Assembly (NCBI GenBank): GCA_017625095.1
Contig: JAGALQ010000024.1
Location: 62,001-126,000, forward strand
Origin: Clostridia bacterium
Lineage (GTDB): Bacteria > Bacillota > Clostridia > Oscillospirales > Acutalibacteraceae
DNA length: 64,000 nucleotides
Direction: 5' to 3'
A program made the translations under genes and the position numbers. This document shows, one piece after another, positions 8,681 to 17,855 of the stretch. The notes beneath the pieces are model-generated. The model searched no databases, was not told where the DNA came from, and was given only the letters and a program-made list of their open reading frames with translations. Position 1 is the first letter of the stretch; the number at the start of each line of letters is the position of its first letter.

Positions 8681-9379
8681 TTAACCTACAAATTCAGCTA
8701 CACAGCGCTTATATGCTGCAACGGGATCTTCTGCTGCAGTAATCGGACGGCCGACAACAATGTAGTCACTGCCGATTTCTTTTGCCTGTGCAGGTGTCAT
8801 AACACGTGATTGGTCGCCGATATCGCCGTCAGCAAATCTGACACCGGGTGTAACTGTCATAAAGTTTTTGCCGCAAAGCTCGTGAACTTTGCCTGCCTCA
8901 AGCGGAGAACAGACAACACCGTCAAGACCTGCCTTTGCAGCATTCTGTGCGTAGTGCATAACAACTTTATCAGTTGGTTCGTTGATGAGCAGATCCTGCT
9001 CCATACGTTCCTGGCTTGTTGAAGTAAGCTGAGTAACAGCGATGAGAAGCGGTCTTGTACCGTCAGGACGTGTAAGACCCTCGAGTCCTGCCTCCATCAT
9101 TGAAATTGTGCCGCCTGCGTGGAGGTTAGTCATATCAACATCAAGACCTGAAAGAACAGCCATTGATTTTTTTACAGTGTTGGGGATATCGTGAAGCTTG
9201 AGATCAAGGAAAATTTTATGACCTCTTGCTTTGATTTCTTTAACAATTGAGGGACCTTCAGCATAGAAAAGCTCCATACCGATTTTTACAAAAGGTTTGC
9301 AGTCTGTGAACTTATCAAGAAAGTTCATAACAGCGTCTTTACTTGCAAAGTCACAAGCGATAATTACGTCCTTACCCAT
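8681..9379 (-). CDS. pyrF: Orotidine 5'-phosphate decarboxylase
   Basis: 232 residues of the short bacterial type. It decarboxylates OMP to UMP. The catalytic signature [14 protein letters not shown] near residue 59 holds the Asp-x-Lys-x-x-Asp charge network, and [16 protein letters not shown] near 173 is the phosphate region. The start codon overlaps the pyrD stop by one base (TAATG), with AGGAGG upstream. Confidence 0.96.
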   Translation of the reverse strand: MGKDVIIACDFASKDAVMNFLDKFTDCKPFVKIGMELFYAEGPSIVKEIKARGHKIFLDLKLHDIPNTVKKSMAVLSGLDVDMTNLHAGGTISMMEAGLEGLTRPDGTRPLLIAVTQLTSTSQERMEQDLLINEPTDKVVMHYAQNAAKAGLDGVVCSPLEAGKVHELCGKNFMTVTPGVRFADGDIGDQSRVMTPAQAKEIGSDYIVVGRPITAAEDPVAAYKRCVAEFVG

Positions 9380-10290
9380 TAGTGTGCTCCTCCTATTATT
9401 GATGTAAGATCATCTATTCCGTATTTTTTCATAACTGACGGTAAATCGTTGATTATATCGCGGCATGCGAAGGGGTCAACAAGATTCTGTGCACCAACCT
9501 GAACAGCTGTTGCACCAGCAAGCATCATCTCAATAACATCCTTTGCTGTTGCAATACCGCCCATACCGATAATCGGTATTTTAACTGCTTCATATACCTG
9601 ATAAACCATTCTGAGCGCAACCGGCTTGATTGCAGGACCTGAAAAGCCACCCATTTTGTTAGCTATAACAGGACGTCTTGTCTTGAGGTCAATTCTCATA
9701 CCGAGCATTGTGTTTATCATACTGATACCGTCAGCACCTGCAGCTTCACAAGCTTTTGCAATTGCAACGATATCTGTTACGTTTGGTGAAAGTTTTATAA
9801 ATAACGGTTTGTCAGTTACATTACGTACTGCTGCAGTAACCTCGGCAGCTGCCTCGGGTGATGTGCCGAAGCTCATACCGCCACCGTGTACGTTTGGACA
9901 TGATACATTGACTTCAAACCAACCTATCTGATCCTGTGAATCAAGCTGCTCAACAGTATAAGCATAATCTTCAACGGAAAAACCGCTGACGTTAGCCATT
10001 ACGGGTTTATTAAAGCATGCTTTAAGTTTGGGAAGCTCGTCCGAAATTACCTTTTCAACTCCGGGATTCTGAAGACCAACCGCATTGATCATACCTGAAT
10101 CACATTCAGCTATTCTTGGAGTCGGGTTTCCGAATCTCGGGTCTTTTGTAGTGCCCTTGAATGAAAATGTACCAAGGCAGTTTATATCATAGATTTCGGC
10201 AAACTCATAACCAAATCCGAATGTACCGCTTGCAGGGATAACAGGATTATCAATTTCAATACCGCAAAGATTGATTTTAGTATTTACCAT
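9379..10290 (-). CDS. pyrD: Dihydroorotate dehydrogenase, class 1B catalytic subunit
   Basis: 303-residue FMN-binding TIM barrel. [12 protein letters not shown] near residue 129 contains the catalytic Cys of class 1 enzymes (class 2 has Ser), and [19 protein letters not shown] near 244 is the FMN phosphate site. Directly upstream is pyrK, so the enzyme is the PyrDB/PyrK heterotetramer that uses NAD+ rather than fumarate or quinone. This suits an anaerobe. It overlaps pyrK by seven bases. Confidence 0.95.
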   Translation of the reverse strand: MVNTKINLCGIEIDNPVIPASGTFGFGYEFAEIYDINCLGTFSFKGTTKDPRFGNPTPRIAECDSGMINAVGLQNPGVEKVISDELPKLKACFNKPVMANVSGFSVEDYAYTVEQLDSQDQIGWFEVNVSCPNVHGGGMSFGTSPEAAAEVTAAVRNVTDKPLFIKLSPNVTDIVAIAKACEAAGADGISMINTMLGMRIDLKTRRPVIANKMGGFSGPAIKPVALRMVYQVYEAVKIPIIGMGGIATAKDVIEMMLAGATAVQVGAQNLVDPFACRDIINDLPSVMKKYGIDDLTSIIGGAH

Positions 10291-11015
10291 ATGATTTCCT
10301 CCCTCTCAAGCACGGGACCGTCCTTACAGATTCTCTTGTTACCGTATTTTGTTTTGCAGCTGCAACCCATACATGCTCCGAAACCGCAACCCATACGTTC
10401 TTCAAAGCTGTACTGACCGCTTGTAACAGCAGTAGATTCAATTGCTTTGAACATAGGCATAGGTCCGCAAGTGAAGAAATATGTATAGTTAATATCCTTC
10501 ATAGCATCGGTTACAAAGCCTTTTGTGCCGTAGCTACCGTCTACTGTTGTGACAATGACATTTGCACCGAGAGCTTTGAAATCATCCTCAAGGAAGATTT
10601 CATCAGCATTGTTGAAGCCGAGAATTACAGTGCAGGTTTTGCCGGCTTTAATAAGCTTTTTGCAAAGATTGTAAAGCGGAGGAATACCGACACCGCCGCC
10701 GATAAAAAGCGGCTTTTCACCGCACTTATCAAGGCTGTATCCGTTACCGAGGCCAACAAGCACATCGATCACTTCGCCTGCTTTCATTTCAGCCATCTGT
10801 TCTGTACCCTCGCCCACTACCTTGTAAACAAGCGTAATTGAAGTATCGTCATAATCGCAGATTGAAATAGGCCTGCGTAAGAATTTGCCTTCAAGTTTGA
10901 GATTGACAAACTGACCGGGCGCTGTAATAGCAGATGTGTCACCTTTAATAACCATTTTATAAACAGTTGAGGTCAACGCATCGTTTTTAATTATTTCATA
11001 TAACCCTTGAGTCAT
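10284..11015 (-). CDS. pyrK: Dihydroorotate dehydrogenase electron transfer subunit
   Basis: 243 residues with a ferredoxin reductase-like fold. RRPISICDY near residue 48 is the FAD-binding motif, GGGVGIPPLYNLCK near 105 is the NAD-binding segment, and the C-terminal CGFGACMGCSCK plus a later Cys (RICKDG) bind the 2Fe-2S cluster. It passes electrons from PyrD FMN to NAD+. AAGGTGATC is the ribosome binding site. Confidence 0.95.
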   Translation of the reverse strand: MTQGLYEIIKNDALTSTVYKMVIKGDTSAITAPGQFVNLKLEGKFLRRPISICDYDDTSITLVYKVVGEGTEQMAEMKAGEVIDVLVGLGNGYSLDKCGEKPLFIGGGVGIPPLYNLCKKLIKAGKTCTVILGFNNADEIFLEDDFKALGANVIVTTVDGSYGTKGFVTDAMKDINYTYFFTCGPMPMFKAIESTAVTSGQYSFEERMGCGFGACMGCSCKTKYGNKRICKDGPVLEREEIIW

Positions 11016-11029
11016 TATCTGATCACCTT

Positions 11030-14000
11030 TTAAGCATCAATTGTTGAAATGAAGAGTGTTGTTTCTTCAAGAACATCAAGAAGAACCTTTACAGTATCAA
11101 GAGAAGTGAACATTGTAACGTTGTTTTCAACAGCACACTGTCTGATTTCGTGACCGTCTGAAAGAGCACCGACAGAGCTTGTATCTCTTGTGTTGATGAC
11201 GTATGTTACGTAACCCTGACGGATTGCCTGAAGAATTTCATCGCTACCTTCGCTGATTTTTGGAAGTACGTGAGTTCTTATACCGTTATCCTTGAAGAAT
11301 TTTGCTGTGCCTTCAGTTGCCTGAATATTGAAGCCCATATTATAGAAGCGGCGGATAAGCGGAAGAGCCTCTTCCTTATCCTTATCGGATATTGTTGCGA
11401 ATACGGTGCCGTAATTCATAACGTTCATACCGCTTGCCTGAAGTGCTTTGTAGAGAGCTCTTGTCAGGCTGTTATCGTAACCGATAGCTTCACCTGTTGA
11501 CTTCATTTCGGGTGAAAGATAAGCGTCAAGACCTCTGAGCTTTGAGAATGAGAATGCGGGAGCCTTGACATACCAGCGGTTCTTTCTGGGAGCTACTGTA
11601 TAATCAATTCCCTGATCTTTAAGTGACTTACCGAGCATACAGAGAGTTGCAATATCTGCAAGGCTGTAGCCTGTTGATTTTGAAAGGAACGGAACTGTTC
11701 TTGATGATCTGGGATTAACCTCAATGATAAAGACGTTATCATCCTTATCTACAATGAACTGAATATTAAACAGACCAACAATGCCGATACCGAGACCAAG
11801 CTTCTTTGTGTAATCGATAATTGTTTCCTGAACCTTTTCAGATATGCTGAATGTCGGATAAACACTGATTGAGTCACCCGAATGGATACCTGTACGTTCA
11901 ACGAGTTCCATAATACCGGGAACGAATACGTCTGTACCGTCGCAGATTGCGTCAACCTCAACCTCTTTACCGACAATATATTTGTCTACAAGAACAGGCT
12001 TGTCCTCGTCAATTTCAACTGCTGTGTTAAGGTATCTGCGAAGCTGAGCTTCATCAGCAACAATCTCCATAGCACGACCACCGAGAACGAATGAGGGACG
12101 AACAAGTACGGGATATCCGATTCTTGCAGCAGCTGCAACACCGTCTTCGATTTTTGTAACAGCCTGTCCTTCGGGCTGGGGAATGTTGAGAGACTGAAGA
12201 ACCTTCTGGAATGAATCACGGTTTTCTGCACGCTCAATAGCATCGCAGTCTGTACCGATAATCTTTACACCTCTGTCACGAAGACCTTCGGAAAGGTTAA
12301 TTGCTGTCTGACCGCCGAGAGAAGCAACGACACCTTCAGGCTTTTCGAGGTGGATAATATTCATTACGTCTTCAACACAGAGAGGCTCAAAATAGAGCTT
12401 GTCTGAGCATGTATAGTCTGTTGAAACAGTTTCGGGGTTGTTGTTGATTATGATAGCTTCATAACCGCTCTTTTTGATTGTTGTAACAGCGTGAACAGTT
12501 GAATAGTCAAACTCAACACCCTGACCGATACGAATAGGACCTGAACCGAGAACAACAATTTTCTTCTTGTCGGAAACAATTGATTCATTCTCTGATTCAT
12601 AAGTTGAATAGAGATAAGGAATGTATCCGTCAAACTCAGCTGCACAAGTGTCGATCATTTTGTATACGGGGAACATATCGTTTTCTACACGCATTTCATA
12701 AACTTCTTTGCCTGTAATACCCCAGAGCTGAGCGATAAAATCATCAGAGAAGCCCATTTTCTTGGCTTTATAAAGAGTGGCAACGTCACCTTTGTTAGCC
12801 TTAACTTCATACTCCATCATAACGATGTTCTTGATCTTCTCGATGAAGAGCATATCAATTTTGGTTGCATGGTAAATCATACCCATATCTGTGCCTCTGC
12901 TGATAAGCTCAGCAATTGCATAGAATCGGTCATCAGTACCGTTTACAATATATTTGAGAAGCTCTTCTTCAGTGTAACTGTCAAACTTCTTCATATAAAG
13001 GTGATTTACACCAATTTCAAGTGAACGTGTTGCTTTAAGGAGACTCTCCTCAATTGTTCTGCCGATGCTCATTACTTCACCGGTAGCTTTCATCTGAGTT
13101 GAAAGTGTGTTATTTGCCGTTGAAAATTTATCAAACGGGAATCTGGGCATTTTTGTAACAACATAGTCGATTGTAGGCTCAAATGCCGCAGGAGTATTTG
13201 CGATTCTGATTTCATCAAGTGTCATACCCATTGCGATTTTTGCGGTTACGCGAGCAATCGGATAGCCGCTTGCCTTAGAAGCAAGTGCAGATGAACGTGA
13301 AACTCTGGGATTAACTTCGATGAGGTAGTATGTGAATGAAAGCGGATCAAGCGCAAACTGCACGTTACAGCCGCCTTCAATTTTAAGTGCGCGGATAATT
13401 TTGAGAGCACTGTCACGAAGCATAGCGTTCTCTTTTGCGGTAAGAGTCTGTGTGGGGCAGACAACAACTGAGTCGCCTGTATGGATACCTACAGGGTCAA
13501 CATTTTCCATATTGCAGATTGCGATTGCTGTGTCGTTAGCATCACGCATAACTTCGTATTCGATTTCTTTATAGCCCTTTATGCTCTTTTCAACAAGAAC
13601 CTGATGTACGGGAGAAAGTGCAAGTGCGTTCTTAAGAATTTCACGGCATTCAGCTTCATTGTCTGCGAAACCGCCGCCTGTTCCACCGAGAGTGAATGCG
13701 GGACGAAGAACAACGGGATAGCCGATTTCTTTAGCTGCGGAAAGACCCTCATCCATTGTGTTTGCAATAAGAGAAGGAAGAACGGGTTCACCGAGACTCT
13801 CGCAGAGCTCTTTGAAAAGCTCTCTGTCTTCAGCCATCTCAATACTCTTGCTGCTTGTGCCGAGAAGTTCAACACCGCACTCCTTAAGAATGCCCTTCTT
13901 CTCAAGCTGCATAGCGAGGTTAAGACCTGTCTGACCGCCGATACCGGGAATGATTGCATCGGGACGCTCAAAGCGGATGACCTTAGCAACATACTCAAGA

Positions 14001-14209
14001 GTAAGAGGCTCCATATATACTTTATCGGCGATTGTTGTATCAGTCATTATAGTTGCGGGGTTTGAGTTGCAGAGAACAACCTCATAACCCTCTTCCTTAA
14101 GAGCAAGACAAGCCTGTGTGCCGGCGTAGTCAAATTCGGCTGCCTGACCGATAACAATAGGTCCTGAACCGATAACAAGTACCTTTTTAATATCTGTTCT
14201 CTTTGCCAT
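11030..14209 (-). CDS. carB: Carbamoyl-phosphate synthase large subunit
   Basis: 1059 residues, full length. Two homologous halves each carry an ATP-grasp domain (GGTGGG near residue 173 in the first; [13 protein letters not shown] in the second), starting with [21 protein letters not shown] and [18 protein letters not shown]. The C-terminal MGS-like allosteric domain ([18 protein letters not shown] onward) is present. It makes carbamoyl phosphate from bicarbonate, ammonia and 2 ATP. Ammonia normally comes from CarA; here CarA lacks the glutaminase triad (see carA), so CarB is probably fed by free ammonia. It starts two bases after the carA stop. Confidence 0.96.
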   Translation of the reverse strand: MAKRTDIKKVLVIGSGPIVIGQAAEFDYAGTQACLALKEEGYEVVLCNSNPATIMTDTTIADKVYMEPLTLEYVAKVIRFERPDAIIPGIGGQTGLNLAMQLEKKGILKECGVELLGTSSKSIEMAEDRELFKELCESLGEPVLPSLIANTMDEGLSAAKEIGYPVVLRPAFTLGGTGGGFADNEAECREILKNALALSPVHQVLVEKSIKGYKEIEYEVMRDANDTAIAICNMENVDPVGIHTGDSVVVCPTQTLTAKENAMLRDSALKIIRALKIEGGCNVQFALDPLSFTYYLIEVNPRVSRSSALASKASGYPIARVTAKIAMGMTLDEIRIANTPAAFEPTIDYVVTKMPRFPFDKFSTANNTLSTQMKATGEVMSIGRTIEESLLKATRSLEIGVNHLYMKKFDSYTEEELLKYIVNGTDDRFYAIAELISRGTDMGMIYHATKIDMLFIEKIKNIVMMEYEVKANKGDVATLYKAKKMGFSDDFIAQLWGITGKEVYEMRVENDMFPVYKMIDTCAAEFDGYIPYLYSTYESENESIVSDKKKIVVLGSGPIRIGQGVEFDYSTVHAVTTIKKSGYEAIIINNNPETVSTDYTCSDKLYFEPLCVEDVMNIIHLEKPEGVVASLGGQTAINLSEGLRDRGVKIIGTDCDAIERAENRDSFQKVLQSLNIPQPEGQAVTKIEDGVAAAARIGYPVLVRPSFVLGGRAMEIVADEAQLRRYLNTAVEIDEDKPVLVDKYIVGKEVEVDAICDGTDVFVPGIMELVERTGIHSGDSISVYPTFSISEKVQETIIDYTKKLGLGIGIVGLFNIQFIVDKDDNVFIIEVNPRSSRTVPFLSKSTGYSLADIATLCMLGKSLKDQGIDYTVAPRKNRWYVKAPAFSFSKLRGLDAYLSPEMKSTGEAIGYDNSLTRALYKALQASGMNVMNYGTVFATISDKDKEEALPLIRRFYNMGFNIQATEGTAKFFKDNGIRTHVLPKISEGSDEILQAIRQGYVTYVINTRDTSSVGALSDGHEIRQCAVENNVTMFTSLDTVKVLLDVLEETTLFISTIDA

Positions 14210-14210
14210 C

Positions 14211-15293
14211 TTACTTGTCCCCCTTCATAAGGTTAATGAATCTTTCATAGAATGTTGAGAACTCGCTGGGAAGATACTGTACGCCGTAGACGTTATCTTT
14301 TTCACAGCTGATACCTTCAACAGTTTTATCAAAAATATTAAGGTGTGTAATTTTAAGTTCTGTACCTTCGATAGAATCTGCATCAACGGCATAACCGTGA
14401 TTCTGCAGATGGTTGCGAAGTGTGTTGTTGATGAGTGATCTGACCGAATGATTGCAGCCTCTGTGACCGAACTTGAGCTTGTATGTTTTGGCGCCGTATG
14501 CAAGACCGATAATTTCGTGACCGAGACCGACACCGATAATCGGGCACTTACCTTTAAGTGTTTTGACAAGATCGATTACAGTCGGCACATCCTCGGGATT
14601 ACCGGGACCGTCGGAGATATAGATTCCGTCAGGCTTCATCTTCATAACTTCTTCGGCAGTTGTGTCGTAAGGAACAACTGTTATGTTACATCCTCTTGAG
14701 TTGAGTGTGCGGATAAGGCTGAGCTTGATACCGCAGTCGATTGCTACAACGTTGTATTTCATATTGGGAGTTCTTGAGTACCAACGCTTTTTGCAGCTTA
14801 CCTTTGAAACAGCATCTGTAGGAATCTGAGTTGATGCAAGAATCTCAAGTGCTTTCTCTTTAGGTGTTTCAATTGAGGTGAAAAGCACCTTATAAGTACC
14901 GTTATCACGGATTTTTCTTGTAAGCTCACGTGTATCAAGACCGCTGATACCGGGGATTTTGTAATCCTCCATTACTTCTGCAAGAGTTTTTGTTGCGCGG
15001 AAGTTTGAAGGAACATCGTTGTATTCTCTGACAACAAGACCGCCGAGAGTTGGCACCTTTGTCTCAAAATCGTCGTCTGCCGTACCGCAGTTACCAATAA
15101 GCGGATAAGTCATAACAACTGCCTGATATGTGTATGTCGGGTCAGAAATGATCTCCTGATAACCGAGCATAGCTGTGTTGAACACGAGCTCGCATACTCT
15201 GTCACAGTCGTAACCGAAACCGTAGCCGAAATACTCACTGCCGTCTTCAAGCACGATTTTTTTGTTGTAGTTCATTATTCTTTGCATATCCAT
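14211..15293 (-). CDS. carA: Carbamoyl-phosphate synthase small subunit with a degenerate glutaminase site
   Basis: 360 residues, full-length CarA. The N-terminal domain is well kept ([37 protein letters not shown]), and a class I amidotransferase fold follows ([25 protein letters not shown]). However, the nucleophile elbow GxCLGHQ reads GVGLGHE, with Gly at residue 256 in place of the catalytic Cys. The canonical YHPE reads YLPS, so the His (residue 341) and Glu (343) are lost too. All three triad residues are therefore missing, while the frame and flanking structure are intact. From family knowledge it should be unable to hydrolyse glutamine and may act as a structural or allosteric partner, as in ammonia-dependent CPS1. 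Start: GGAGGTAAAGCAGT before the ATG; the gene overlaps pyrC by 19 bases. Confidence 0.93.
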   Translation of the reverse strand: MDMQRIMNYNKKIVLEDGSEYFGYGFGYDCDRVCELVFNTAMLGYQEIISDPTYTYQAVVMTYPLIGNCGTADDDFETKVPTLGGLVVREYNDVPSNFRATKTLAEVMEDYKIPGISGLDTRELTRKIRDNGTYKVLFTSIETPKEKALEILASTQIPTDAVSKVSCKKRWYSRTPNMKYNVVAIDCGIKLSLIRTLNSRGCNITVVPYDTTAEEVMKMKPDGIYISDGPGNPEDVPTVIDLVKTLKGKCPIIGVGLGHEIIGLAYGAKTYKLKFGHRGCNHSVRSLINNTLRNHLQNHGYAVDADSIEGTELKITHLNIFDKTVEGISCEKDNVYGVQYLPSEFSTFYERFINLMKGDK

Positions 15294-16495
15294 ACTGCTT
15301 TACCTCCACATACTGTAAGTTCACACTTTCCGTACACAAGTTCATTTTCAAACGGCGTGCTTCTGCCCTTTGATAAGAATTCGTCCGGATCTATTCTATA
15401 AGCCTTTTCAAGGTCATATACACAATAATCTTCAGTTTCGGGTAAACCGAAGCGTTTTCTGGGGTTGACAGACATAAGTTCAATCAGTTTTTCAAGGGAT
15501 ATAATTCCTTCTTTAACAAGCTTAGTATAAAGAATCGGGAATGCTGTTTCAATGCCTACAATTCCCATCATACTGCCTGCAAGTCCTTTGGATTTTTCTT
15601 CTGAGCTGTGCGGAGCATGGTCTGTGGCAATCATATCAATTGTGCCGTCTTTGATGCCTTCGATAAGTGCGAGTCTGTCCTCTTCACTGCGTATAGGCGG
15701 ATTCATCTTAAATCTGCCCTCATCCTTTAGCATACTGTCATTCATTACAAGGTAATGAGGACCTGTTTCGCAGGTTACGTCGACACCTCGCGCTTTAGCT
15801 TCGCGAATAATCTGTACACTTTCTTTGGTGGAGATATGACAGACATGATATTTACAACCGATTTCTTCGACGAGTTTCAGGTCACGCGCAATAGGTTTCC
15901 ATTCGCTTTCGCTGCAGATGCCTTTGTGTCCGTTTGCCTTTGCGTATTCACCGTCGTGGATATATCCGCCGAAAAGAAGCGAATTATCTTCGCAGTGAGC
16001 AACAATGATCTTGTCAAGCTCTTTGGCTTTAATCATTGCATCACGCATCATATCTTCATTCTGTACTCCCCTGCCGTCATCAGAGAAACCGGAACAGATA
16101 GGAGCAAGACCCTCGAAATCCGAAAGTACTTCACCGTTTTGTCCGACTGTTATTGACGCATAGGGATGAACGTTTATGACTGCATCGCGTTCAATAATAT
16201 CGCGCTGAATCATCATATTCTCAACACTGTCAGGTACAGGCTTCAGATTAGGCATTGAGAAAACATCGGTGTATCCGCCTCTTGCACAAGCTGCTGTACC
16301 GGTTGCGATGGTTTCCTTATAAAAAAAACCCGGCTCTCTAAGATGTACGTGTACATCACAAAAAGCGGGAAAAATAAAACAATTATTAAAAGTAAAATCA
16401 ACGGCGTCACTGCCCTGAATTGTATCAACAGGGAAGGAGGTTTTAACGAATGAACCGTTATCATATTTGAAGCAATTTTCAAAATATGCCTTCAT
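15275..16495 (-). CDS. pyrC: Dihydroorotase
   Basis: 406 residues, class I dihydroorotase, which cyclises carbamoyl aspartate to dihydroorotate. Zinc ligands appear in DVHVHLREPG (near residue 48), and later in VAHCEDN (near 165), YHVCHIST (near 215) and ATDHAPHS (near 292). The open frame extends to 16564, but that extension runs through the leader terminator and the AAAGGAG ribosome binding site. The real start is ATG at 16495. It is the first gene of the nine-gene pyr operon. Confidence 0.95.
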   Translation of the reverse strand: MKAYFENCFKYDNGSFVKTSFPVDTIQGSDAVDFTFNNCFIFPAFCDVHVHLREPGFFYKETIATGTAACARGGYTDVFSMPNLKPVPDSVENMMIQRDIIERDAVINVHPYASITVGQNGEVLSDFEGLAPICSGFSDDGRGVQNEDMMRDAMIKAKELDKIIVAHCEDNSLLFGGYIHDGEYAKANGHKGICSESEWKPIARDLKLVEEIGCKYHVCHISTKESVQIIREAKARGVDVTCETGPHYLVMNDSMLKDEGRFKMNPPIRSEEDRLALIEGIKDGTIDMIATDHAPHSSEEKSKGLAGSMMGIVGIETAFPILYTKLVKEGIISLEKLIELMSVNPRKRFGLPETEDYCVYDLEKAYRIDPDEFLSKGRSTPFENELVYGKCELTVCGGKAVWICKE

Positions 16496-16512
16496 ACTTA
16501 ACTCCTTTCTCG

Positions 16513-16539
16513 AAAAAAACCTTGCAACACGGCAAGGTT
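16513..16539 (-). terminator. Intrinsic terminator in the pyr operon leader
   Basis: In the minus-strand transcript an 8-bp stem (16539-16532 with 16525-16518), a 6-nt loop and a run of T residues (16519-16513) end 18 nt before the pyrC start. Being inside the leader of a well-formed operon, it is best read as an attenuator. Confidence 0.85.
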
Positions 16540-16630
16540 TGATTACAGCACAAAACACCGCCAACCAAAGCTGCGGTTATGTTATGATCAATCTTGCCGA
16601 CGTCACTGCATCGCACTTAAAGATATCATT
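16518..16630 (-). promoter_or_regulatory. pyr operon leader: candidate transcription attenuator
   Basis: The leader can form two exclusive structures. The upstream CGGCAAG (16599-16593) followed by TTGAT can pair with ATCAA and CTTGCCG (16536-16530), giving 7 plus 5 bp around a small internal loop. That pairing uses the 5' arm of the terminator and would block it. A small hairpin with arms ACCGC and GCGGT sits inside the antiterminator loop. I see no PyrR-type anti-antiterminator consensus, so the effector is unknown. Control by pyrimidine supply is inferred from the operon content. Confidence 0.7.
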
Positions 16631-16636
16631 TGTAAT

Positions 16637-16665
16637 ATAGTATCATAAGTGTAATGTAATGTCAA
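16637..16665 (-). promoter_or_regulatory. Sigma-A promoter of the pyr operon
   Basis: TTGACA (16665-16660), 17-nt spacer, TACTAT (16642-16637) on the minus strand. Transcription would start near 16630, giving a leader of about 135 nt before pyrC. Confidence 0.82.
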
Positions 16666-16714
16666 GAAAAAACCGACTGACTGACCATACAAAAATTATC
16701 ACAAAAACAGTAAA

Positions 16715-16930
16715 TTATTCATCAAAAATACTGTTTTGTAAAGCTAAAATCTCTGTTTTGAGTTCTTCTTGCGTTTTGAAGTCATTGATATATTCACCGT
16801 CAGTAAATATCAGCACACTTCCCTCTTCTGTTTCAGAGGGAAGTTCACTTAATGCGATGTCTTTCATTGACCCGTCTTCAAGCTCACATACGGCATATTC
16901 GCCTTCTATTCTGTCGACTATGATTCTCAT
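16715..16930 (-). CDS. DUF3006-family small protein
   Basis: 71 residues beginning MRIIVDRIEGEYAVCELEDG, the typical opening of DUF3006 proteins, which fold as small beta-barrels and are often encoded beside ComEC-like metallo-hydrolases. That is exactly its position: it starts 10 nt after the MBL gene stop. The start at 16930 is chosen because GAGGTGAATCAA precedes it; the open frame includes three further upstream codons. Its function is unknown. It is the last gene of the ftsK-ygiQ-MBL run. Confidence 0.72.
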   Translation of the reverse strand: MRIIVDRIEGEYAVCELEDGSMKDIALSELPSETEEGSVLIFTDGEYINDFKTQEELKTEILALQNSIFDE

Positions 16931-16940
16931 TTGATTCACC

Positions 16941-17855
16941 TCATTGATCAGCGATTTTAACTTGGTTTACATTAAGTCCGTCTTCATTGACACTGAATAT
17001 AATGTTTCCTGACTTATAAGTGGAATAATAGTCTATTCCGAGTTTTTCGAGTGAATCTATTATTTCATCGTGCGGATGACCGTAATCATTGTCAGATGAG
17101 CAGGATATAACGGCATATTTGGGTGAAATTGCTTTAAGGAATTTAAGCGTATTCGATGTTGAACTTCCATGGTGAGCAAGTTTATATACATCTGCCGATA
17201 TATCAGTACCTGAGTTGAGAATCTGCTTTTCAACTTCTTTTTCGGCATCTCCCGTGAACATAAAGCTGTATTGGTCATAGCTGAGTCTGAGAGAAACAGA
17301 CATATTATTGAGATTTTCATCCTGAGAAAACGGTGCGAGTACAGTAAACGATGCATCACCTAAGGTGTAGTTTTTGCCTGGTGCGGCAGCAATAACTTTA
17401 GCTCCGCTTTCCTTGATGGCATTGAGCATTTTCTTATATGTCTGTGTTGTAGGAGTATTTATTGATGAAAGTTTCGGCATAATTACGTTTTTCACTTTAA
17501 CGTGCTCTATAACCTCAGCTGCACCGCCAATATGGTCAGAATGCGGATGAGTTGCAACAAAGTACTCAAGTTCGGTTATGCCGTGTTTATCAAGATAACT
17601 GATAACGGCGTTTTCCTGACCGTTTTCACCGGCATCAATAAGCATATTGCCTTTGTCAGTTTTGATAAGTGTACAATCACCCTGACCGACATCAATATAA
17701 TGAACGGAAAACGCGCCATAATCAATTTGCATTTCCTGAGTTTCGGGTACTTTAAATCCGCCATTTACGACACCGTATATCGCAAATATGATTGTGGCTA
17801 TTACAGATATTACGATATAGATCAGCTTATTAGCGTTTTTTCGTTTTCCTGTCAT
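16941..17855 (-). CDS. ComEC-like metallo-beta-lactamase-fold hydrolase, membrane-anchored
   Basis: 304 residues. A basic N-terminus and one membrane segment (IYIVISVIATIIFAIYGVV, about residues 11-29) are followed by an MBL domain: HYIDVGQGDC near 51, the metal-binding motif THPHSDHIGG near 99, FTGDAEKE near 197 and LAHHGSSTSN near 220. The domain matches the stand-alone C-terminal hydrolase of competence protein ComEC, probably facing outside, but without the channel region. The start at 17855 follows AAGAGGTAAAGCC and overlaps the ygiQ end by 26 bases. Nuclease or phosphodiesterase activity is plausible but not shown. Confidence 0.82.
   Translation of the reverse strand: MTGKRKNANKLIYIVISVIATIIFAIYGVVNGGFKVPETQEMQIDYGAFSVHYIDVGQGDCTLIKTDKGNMLIDAGENGQENAVISYLDKHGITELEYFVATHPHSDHIGGAAEVIEHVKVKNVIMPKLSSINTPTTQTYKKMLNAIKESGAKVIAAAPGKNYTLGDASFTVLAPFSQDENLNNMSVSLRLSYDQYSFMFTGDAEKEVEKQILNSGTDISADVYKLAHHGSSTSNTLKFLKAISPKYAVISCSSDNDYGHPHDEIIDSLEKLGIDYYSTYKSGNIIFSVNEDGLNVNQVKIADQ

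Noticed and set aside
13481-14065. 194-codon plus-strand frame inside carB
   Set aside because: Shadow of the carB coding sequence; no ribosome binding site, composition typical of an antisense frame.
16496-16564. N-terminal extension of pyrC
   Set aside because: It would be translated through the attenuator terminator and the ribosome binding site; the family sequence begins at 16495.
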